Part shown: piece by piece, positions 59,442-64,000 of the stretch | How positions within the stretch are numbered: position 1 is the stretch's first letter | Layout of the letters: every line of letters starts with the position of its first letter | Assembly (NCBI GenBank): GCA_028687935.1 | Contig: JAQTZE010000004.1 | Span: 178,783 to 242,782, forward strand | Source of the DNA: Sulfurimonas sp. | Lineage (GTDB): Bacteria > Campylobacterota > Campylobacteria > Campylobacterales > Sulfurimonadaceae | Direction of reading: 5' to 3' | DNA length: 64,000 nucleotides | Program-made: the position numbers and the translations under genes | The notes under the pieces: model-generated | The model's database searches: none | Seen by the model: the letters and a program-made list of their open reading frames with translations, nothing else | Told to the model about the DNA's origin: nothing

Positions 59442-60124
59442 GTATCGGTGCCTATACTCAGGATTTAAAACATCAAGAAGATGAACTGGCAATACAGTAT
59501 TTGCCGGCTGTAAAAGCAATGGCGTTTCGACTCAAAGAGAGACTGCCGAGTTCTGTCGACTTTATGGATCTCTCAGCTATAGGTACAGAAGAGCTGATAA
59601 AACTTGCACGTAGATATGATGAAGCGCAAAATGATTCATTTTGGGGCTATGCAAAAAAAAGAGTCTATGGAGCGATGCTTGATTACCTACGAACCCTTGA
59701 TATTTTAAGTCGTTCAAGCAGAAAACTCATCAAAGCGATTGATTATGCAGTAGAAGAGCATATGGCTTCACATGATGAAGAGCCAAGTAATGAAGATTTA
59801 GCACTTCTTTTAGATGAGAGTGTCGAAAAAATTCACGATGCACGGATAGCATCAAGTATCTATACAGTTATGCCACTGCACGATCAGCTTCAAGTTGGAG
59901 ATGAAGGGGCAGCACTTGCAGAGATTGAAAAAGATGAGCTCGTTGAAGTCATTAAAACTATCCTTGGTGGGTATAATGAACGCGAACAGATGATTATTCA
60001 GCTCTACTATTTTGAAGAGTTAACACTCAAAGAGATCAGTGATATTCTTGATATTACAGAGTCAAGAATATCTCAGATTCACAAATCCGTAATTAGTAAA
60101 ATTAAAGAGAGTGTAGGAGCATAA
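59438..60124 (+). CDS. fliA: Flagellar sigma factor FliA (sigma-28)
   Basis: 228 aa. Region 2 (YLPAVKAMAFRLKERLPSSV, then YAKKRVYGAMLDYLRTLD), region 3 (EPSNEDLALLLDESVEKIHD) and region 4 (LTLKEISDILDITESRISQI) are all present. Directs transcription of late flagellar genes. It precedes fliM by one base, an order shared with Campylobacter. Confidence 0.96.
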   Translation: MSIGAYTQDLKHQEDELAIQYLPAVKAMAFRLKERLPSSVDFMDLSAIGTEELIKLARRYDEAQNDSFWGYAKKRVYGAMLDYLRTLDILSRSSRKLIKAIDYAVEEHMASHDEEPSNEDLALLLDESVEKIHDARIASSIYTVMPLHDQLQVGDEGAALAEIEKDELVEVIKTILGGYNEREQMIIQLYYFEELTLKEISDILDITESRISQIHKSVISKIKESVGA

Positions 60125-60125
60125 T

Positions 60126-61226
60126 ATGGCAGATATACTTTCACAAGAAGAGATAGATGCTCTCTTGGACGTCGTTGAAGATGAAGGCGATGACCTTCTC
60201 GGCTCTTCAGATGGTGCTCTTTTACCACAAAGACAAGTAACGCTTTACGATTTTAAAAGACCAAACAGAGTTTCAAAAGAACAACTACGAGCCTTTCGAG
60301 GTGTCCATGACAAAATGGCACGATCCCTTGCTTCTCAAATATCATCTATTATGCGCTCAATTGTAGAGATTCAACTTCACTCAGTCGATCAGATGACTTA
60401 TGGCGAATTTTTGATGTCACTTCCAAATCCAACAAGTTTTAATGTTTTTTCTATTAAGCCTCTTGAAGGAAGTGGAATCATTGAAATAAATCCTTCGATT
60501 GCGTTTCCTATGCTTGACCGTCTACTAGGTGGAAAAGGTGAACCTTTTGATGCGAGTCGTGAATTCTCAGACATAGAGCTGAGTCTTTTTGAGACTATTT
60601 TACGTGTAATGATGAGTACGCTTAAAGAAGCGTGGGGACCTGTCATGGAAGTTTATCCGACGATAGAATCGAAAGAATCAAGTCCAAACGTCGTACAAAT
60701 AGTTGCGCAAAATGAAATAGTTGTGATGGTTGTTATGGAAATTATCATCGGACACAGTTCTGGGATGATGAATATTTGTTACCCTGTAATTTCATTAGAA
60801 CCAATTTTGCCAAAACTTGCCAGTAGAGATTTGATGCTCAACGAAACAAGCTCAAAAAAAAGTAGAAACACTGAATTACAAGTTTTACTCGGTGGTGCGA
60901 AGGTCAATATTGAAGCCAATCTTGGACACGCAGAGTTGAATATGGGTGATATTCTTGAACTACAAATTGGCGATGTTATTCGACTCTCTGCTCCAGCGGA
61001 TGATATTGTCACTATAAGTGTAGATGGCAAAGATAGATTCCGTGGGGAAATTGGTCTAAGACGCTTTCGAAAATCAATACAATTGACAGAAATTATTGAT
61101 ACAGAAAAAGATGCAGTTAAACGTGCACTTGAGAGTTTTGAATCTTTAAGACAAGAAAAAATCTCTGGTGCCAAAGATATAATCCATGAAGAAGAGTATC
61201 AAAATGAGGAGTACACAGATGAATAA
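60126..61226 (+). CDS. fliM: Flagellar motor switch protein FliM
   Basis: 366 aa. The N-terminal CheY-binding peptide ILSQEEIDALLDVVEDEG is intact, then YDFKRPNRVSKEQLRAFRGV, the middle domain with GGKGEPFDASREFSDIELSL, and a C-terminal SpoA domain near 260-340. Forms the C ring rotor and controls rotation direction. Overlaps fliY. Confidence 0.96.
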   Translation: MADILSQEEIDALLDVVEDEGDDLLGSSDGALLPQRQVTLYDFKRPNRVSKEQLRAFRGVHDKMARSLASQISSIMRSIVEIQLHSVDQMTYGEFLMSLPNPTSFNVFSIKPLEGSGIIEINPSIAFPMLDRLLGGKGEPFDASREFSDIELSLFETILRVMMSTLKEAWGPVMEVYPTIESKESSPNVVQIVAQNEIVVMVVMEIIIGHSSGMMNICYPVISLEPILPKLASRDLMLNETSSKKSRNTELQVLLGGAKVNIEANLGHAELNMGDILELQIGDVIRLSAPADDIVTISVDGKDRFRGEIGLRRFRKSIQLTEIIDTEKDAVKRALESFESLRQEKISGAKDIIHEEEYQNEEYTDE

Positions 61227-62082
61227 TTTTATAAAATTATTTGAAAATGAAACAACAGGGACAATAGAAGCACTCGTTGGTCAAGCTCCTTCACTTGAGT
61301 TAAAAGAAGAACAAGAATTAAGCATAATCTCTAATATTATTCCTCCTATCGTTTTGGTAAAAATAAAAGTAAGTGGAGCTATCGCCGCAGATGCTATGGT
61401 CGCTCTGCCTCCAAATCTTGCAGCATCTCTTTCTGATATGATGATGGGAGAAGAAGCTACTGAGAGAGAAGATGTTAGTGATGATGATCTTGATGCGACA
61501 AAAGAGATAGTTTCAAATATTTTTGGAGCAATTTCGAACTCTCTCTCTGGACAAAAAGAACTTCCTGTTCTCTCTTTTGCGGTAGAAAATATTGAATTTT
61601 TAAACAGTGAAAGTGAAGTCAGTTTAGAGAGTTTCGCAAAAATGAATGTGTATAGATTTAAATTAGGGTCTATTAACTCTCTTTTGATGTTTATTATAGA
61701 TGAAAATCTAAACGCAGCACTCTCTGGCAGCACAAAAAATAAGACAAAAGAGTCAACGCAGGAAAACGCAGCAATGGATAATATCATCAATCCAAATATC
61801 AGATTAAGCTCTGAAGAGATGAACAATATCTCTTTGATAATGGATGTAAAACTTCCCGTAAGAGTACGAATCGGTAAAAAAAGAATGCTTTTAAAAGATG
61901 TTCTCAATATGGATATAGGCTCTGTGATAGAACTCAATCAACTTGCAAATGATCCTTTAGAAATATTGGTTGATAATAATGTAATAGCTGAGGGTGAAGT
62001 TGTCATCGTTGATGGAAATTTTGGTGTGCAAATCACCTCAATAGGCACAAAACGCGAAAGACTGAATCAGCTAAAGGCTTAA
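61219..62082 (+). CDS. fliY: Flagellar motor switch protein FliY
   Basis: 287 aa from ATG 61219, with GAGGAG nine bases upstream; an in-frame start at 61186 lies inside fliM. An N-terminal CheC-like region (LIVGQAPSLELKEEQELSII-like opening, residues about 10-190) is followed by a C-terminal FliN-type SpoA domain (IMDVKLPVRVRIGKKRMLLK, then VIELNQLANDPLEILVDNNV). It is the FliN functional counterpart in this phylum. Four-protein switch complexes (FliG, FliM, FliY, FliN) are known in Helicobacter. Confidence 0.92.
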   Translation: MNNFIKLFENETTGTIEALVGQAPSLELKEEQELSIISNIIPPIVLVKIKVSGAIAADAMVALPPNLAASLSDMMMGEEATEREDVSDDDLDATKEIVSNIFGAISNSLSGQKELPVLSFAVENIEFLNSESEVSLESFAKMNVYRFKLGSINSLLMFIIDENLNAALSGSTKNKTKESTQENAAMDNIINPNIRLSSEEMNNISLIMDVKLPVRVRIGKKRMLLKDVLNMDIGSVIELNQLANDPLEILVDNNVIAEGEVVIVDGNFGVQITSIGTKRERLNQLKA

Positions 62083-62088
62083 TAAATA

Positions 62089-62844
62089 ATGAAAAAAAAA
62101 GATACGGCATTTGCTAAAAAATATGTTAATGAGGTCAGATCAAGAGATGTTTGGAGTGTTTTTAAAATTCTTGCAGATTTTGTAAAAGGTTTTGATGAGC
62201 TTGGGGATCTAGGCCCTACAGTGACTATATTTGGTAGTGCAAGAATTGATGAAGATGATGATAATTATAAAAATGCTTCAAAACTTGCTTCATTGCTCGC
62301 AGCAGAAGGTTTCAATATCATGACAGGCGGCGGCGGCGGTATTATGGAAGCAGCCAACAAAGGTGCTAGTAAGCATTTAAAAGTAGAATCGATTGGTTTA
62401 AATATTGATCTACCGTTTGAACAGATTGCAAATCCTTATACTACGAAAGATTTGACTTTTGACTATTTCTTTGCAAGAAAAGTTATGCTTGTTAAATATT
62501 CAATGGCCTATGTAATTTTTCCTGGTGGTTTTGGAACACTTGACGAACTATTTGAATCGCTGACATTAGTGCAGACGAGAAAGATCACAGGAGTGAAAAT
62601 ATTTGTAGTTGGAACAGATTTTTATCAGCCACTTTTAGATTTTATTGAGAACAAGTTAGTGAAACACAAAATGATAGATAAAGTTGATTTTTCGGTAATA
62701 CGAATGACAGACGACTTGGAATGTATAGTCAATGAAATACAAGAATCACTAGTAAATCAAATGAAAGCTTTAGAAGATGCAGGACTGAGTGACAGTGACT
62801 ATTATAAATCTTTATCAAGCTTAAAAGAGGCAGAAGATGAATAA
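62089..62844 (+). CDS. LOG-family (TIGR00730-type) nucleotide hydrolase-like protein
   Basis: 251 aa. The Rossmann-type core carries NIMTGGGGGIMEAANKGASK and the family motif PGGFGTLDELFESLTLVQTR, matching P-G-G-x-G-T-x-x-E. Relatives release cytokinin-like bases or hydrolyse nucleotide 5'-monophosphates; the physiological role in these bacteria is not known. Stop overlaps mnmA by 8 bases. Confidence 0.88.
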   Translation: MKKKDTAFAKKYVNEVRSRDVWSVFKILADFVKGFDELGDLGPTVTIFGSARIDEDDDNYKNASKLASLLAAEGFNIMTGGGGGIMEAANKGASKHLKVESIGLNIDLPFEQIANPYTTKDLTFDYFFARKVMLVKYSMAYVIFPGGFGTLDELFESLTLVQTRKITGVKIFVVGTDFYQPLLDFIENKLVKHKMIDKVDFSVIRMTDDLECIVNEIQESLVNQMKALEDAGLSDSDYYKSLSSLKEAEDE

Positions 62845-63868
62845 TAAAAAAGTATTGATCGGTATGAGCGGAGGGGTTGACTCTACAATTTCTGCTTTGC
62901 TACTTAAAGAGGAAGGCTATGAGGTCGAAGGCTTGTATATGAAACTTCACTCGAAGCCTGGGTATCATGAAATCCATCAAGCCCGTGCACAGAAGGCTGC
63001 TGATATTGTTGGGATACCGCTTCATGTCTTAGATCTACAAAAAACATTCAATGAAAAAGTTTTTCAACCATTTATCAATACATATGCCGAGGGAAAAACA
63101 CCCAACCCATGTGCTCTTTGTAATCGAAATATGAAATTTGGTGAAATGATACGCTATGCAGACACTATAGGAGCACACTATCTTGCTACGGGTCATTATA
63201 TTAAAACAGATGGCGAATTCTTCTATGAAGCGAAAGATGATACAAAAGATCAAAGTTATTTCCTTTTTTATGTTCAAAAAGAGATCTTGCCAAGATTGCT
63301 ATTTCCTTTAGGAAGTAGAAAAAAATCTGATATTAAAGAACATGCAGCTTCCATTAATGGACTTGAATCATTTGCCGAGCAGAGAGAATCGAGTGAAATC
63401 TGTTTTGTAGAGACAACATATACAGACGTATTAAAAGATTATGTCAATGTTGATGTCGTAGGTGAAGTGTTAGATAAAGAGGGGAATATAGTCGGTGAGC
63501 ATAAGGGTTATATGCATTACACTATTGGAAAACGCAAAGGTTTTACTGTTAAAGGTGCACATGAACCTCACTATGTACTTAGCATTGATCCGAAAAACAA
63601 CCAGATAGTTGTAGGTACAAAAGAAGATTTAGCATGCGAGAGTGTTGTTTTGGATAATCTGAACATGTTTCATGAAACAAAAGAATTTGATACAACAGTA
63701 AAGCTTCGCTACAGAACTACAGCAGTACCTTGTCATGTGAGAGTAGAAAATGATAAAGCTTATATAACTTTAAAAGAGAGTGTCTTCGGTGTTGCAGTGG
63801 GTCAAGCTGCTGTTTTTTATGATGAAGACAGACTAGTAGGTGGTGGTTGGATTATTAAAGCCAACTAA
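62837..63868 (+). CDS. mnmA: tRNA-specific 2-thiouridylase MnmA
   Basis: 343 aa. PP-loop LIGMSGGVDSTISALLLKEE, catalytic C92 (NPCALCNRNMKFG) and C189 (ESSEICFVETTY) are all present, followed by the two C-terminal beta domains. Adds sulfur to U34 of Lys, Glu and Gln tRNAs. Length is slightly shorter than gamma-proteobacterial enzymes, as usual in the phylum. The remaining 130 bases to the window end show no gene or clear signal. Confidence 0.96.
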   Translation: MNNKKVLIGMSGGVDSTISALLLKEEGYEVEGLYMKLHSKPGYHEIHQARAQKAADIVGIPLHVLDLQKTFNEKVFQPFINTYAEGKTPNPCALCNRNMKFGEMIRYADTIGAHYLATGHYIKTDGEFFYEAKDDTKDQSYFLFYVQKEILPRLLFPLGSRKKSDIKEHAASINGLESFAEQRESSEICFVETTYTDVLKDYVNVDVVGEVLDKEGNIVGEHKGYMHYTIGKRKGFTVKGAHEPHYVLSIDPKNNQIVVGTKEDLACESVVLDNLNMFHETKEFDTTVKLRYRTTAVPCHVRVENDKAYITLKESVFGVAVGQAAVFYDEDRLVGGGWIIKAN

Positions 63869-64000
63869 TCCACCAAACACCTTTATATAGTATCACACAA
63901 CAAATTTCAAACTTTCCAAAGATCCCCATCCAACTTTAAGAAACTTCTAAGCTATATCCCCCTATAATTCCCGTCCACAAACACAGAGACCTAAAGTTTA

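Noticed and set aside
63869..64000. A second attachment-like or tRNA-like sequence in the terminal stretch
   Set aside because: The AT-rich bases contain CCACCA but no T-loop at the right spacing, and no dyad or ORF.

Overview
The window is a chromosomal segment from a member of the Campylobacterota (formerly Epsilonproteobacteria). The evidence is AT-rich coding sequence, the gene order folK-flhF-flhG-fliA-fliM-fliY next to aroQ, an amidohydrolase and sppA, the order M23 peptidase-lpxC-tsaB-thrB-ylxR-infB-rbfA-rimP, an HsrA/CosR-type response regulator, and a compact type II-C Cas9 with a Campylobacter-like tracrRNA. A sulfur-oxidising Sulfurimonas-like relative is my best guess from the gene content; that is inference.

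Layout. (1) About 1-3740: right-hand part of an integrated filamentous phage (inovirus). It holds a leftward module of tiny coat-like membrane proteins, secreted proteins and an OB-like ssDNA-binding candidate, a divergent control region with three palindromic operators, a small regulator and a membrane-anchored Mrr-type nuclease. It ends at a 23-bp fragment that fits the 3' end of a tRNA (probable attR). (2) 3911-9618: complete type II-C CRISPR-Cas: tracrRNA (minus strand), cas9, cas1, cas2 and an array of 19 repeats and 18 spacers. (3) 9718-11379: two transglutaminase-like proteins. (4) 11384-14917: molybdate uptake operon modA-mop-modD-modB-modC (minus). (5) 15091-27154: two paralogous Bat-type clusters (VWA, VWA-TPR and BatD-like proteins, the second also with MoxR and DUF58) separated by a CsgG-like and an LPP20-like lipoprotein. 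(6) 27151-35416: tyrA, bamA, ppx/gppA, ferredoxin, histidine kinase, HsrA-like regulator, folB, plsY. (7) 35587-39160: duplicated secreted Ig-like protein genes with an interposed lipase-like hydrolase and a pseudogene scrap. (8) 39275-42148: nadA, nadC, flhB. (9) 42172-53715: envelope, threonine, translation-initiation, riboflavin, quinone and DNA-repair genes, mostly overlapping. (10) 53752-63868: sppA, aminofutalosine deaminase, aroQ, folK, flagellar regulation and switch genes, a LOG-type protein and mnmA.

The most unusual feature is not a gene. The heptamer AAACGCA (or its complement TGCGTTT), usually extended to AAACGCAR, occurs about 110 times by eye count. Base composition predicts fewer than ten. 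It occurs in all reading frames and both orientations, twice as a 16-bp palindrome inside modD, and once as a perfect hairpin terminator between convergent genes. This looks like a DNA-uptake-type or other genome-wide signal sequence.
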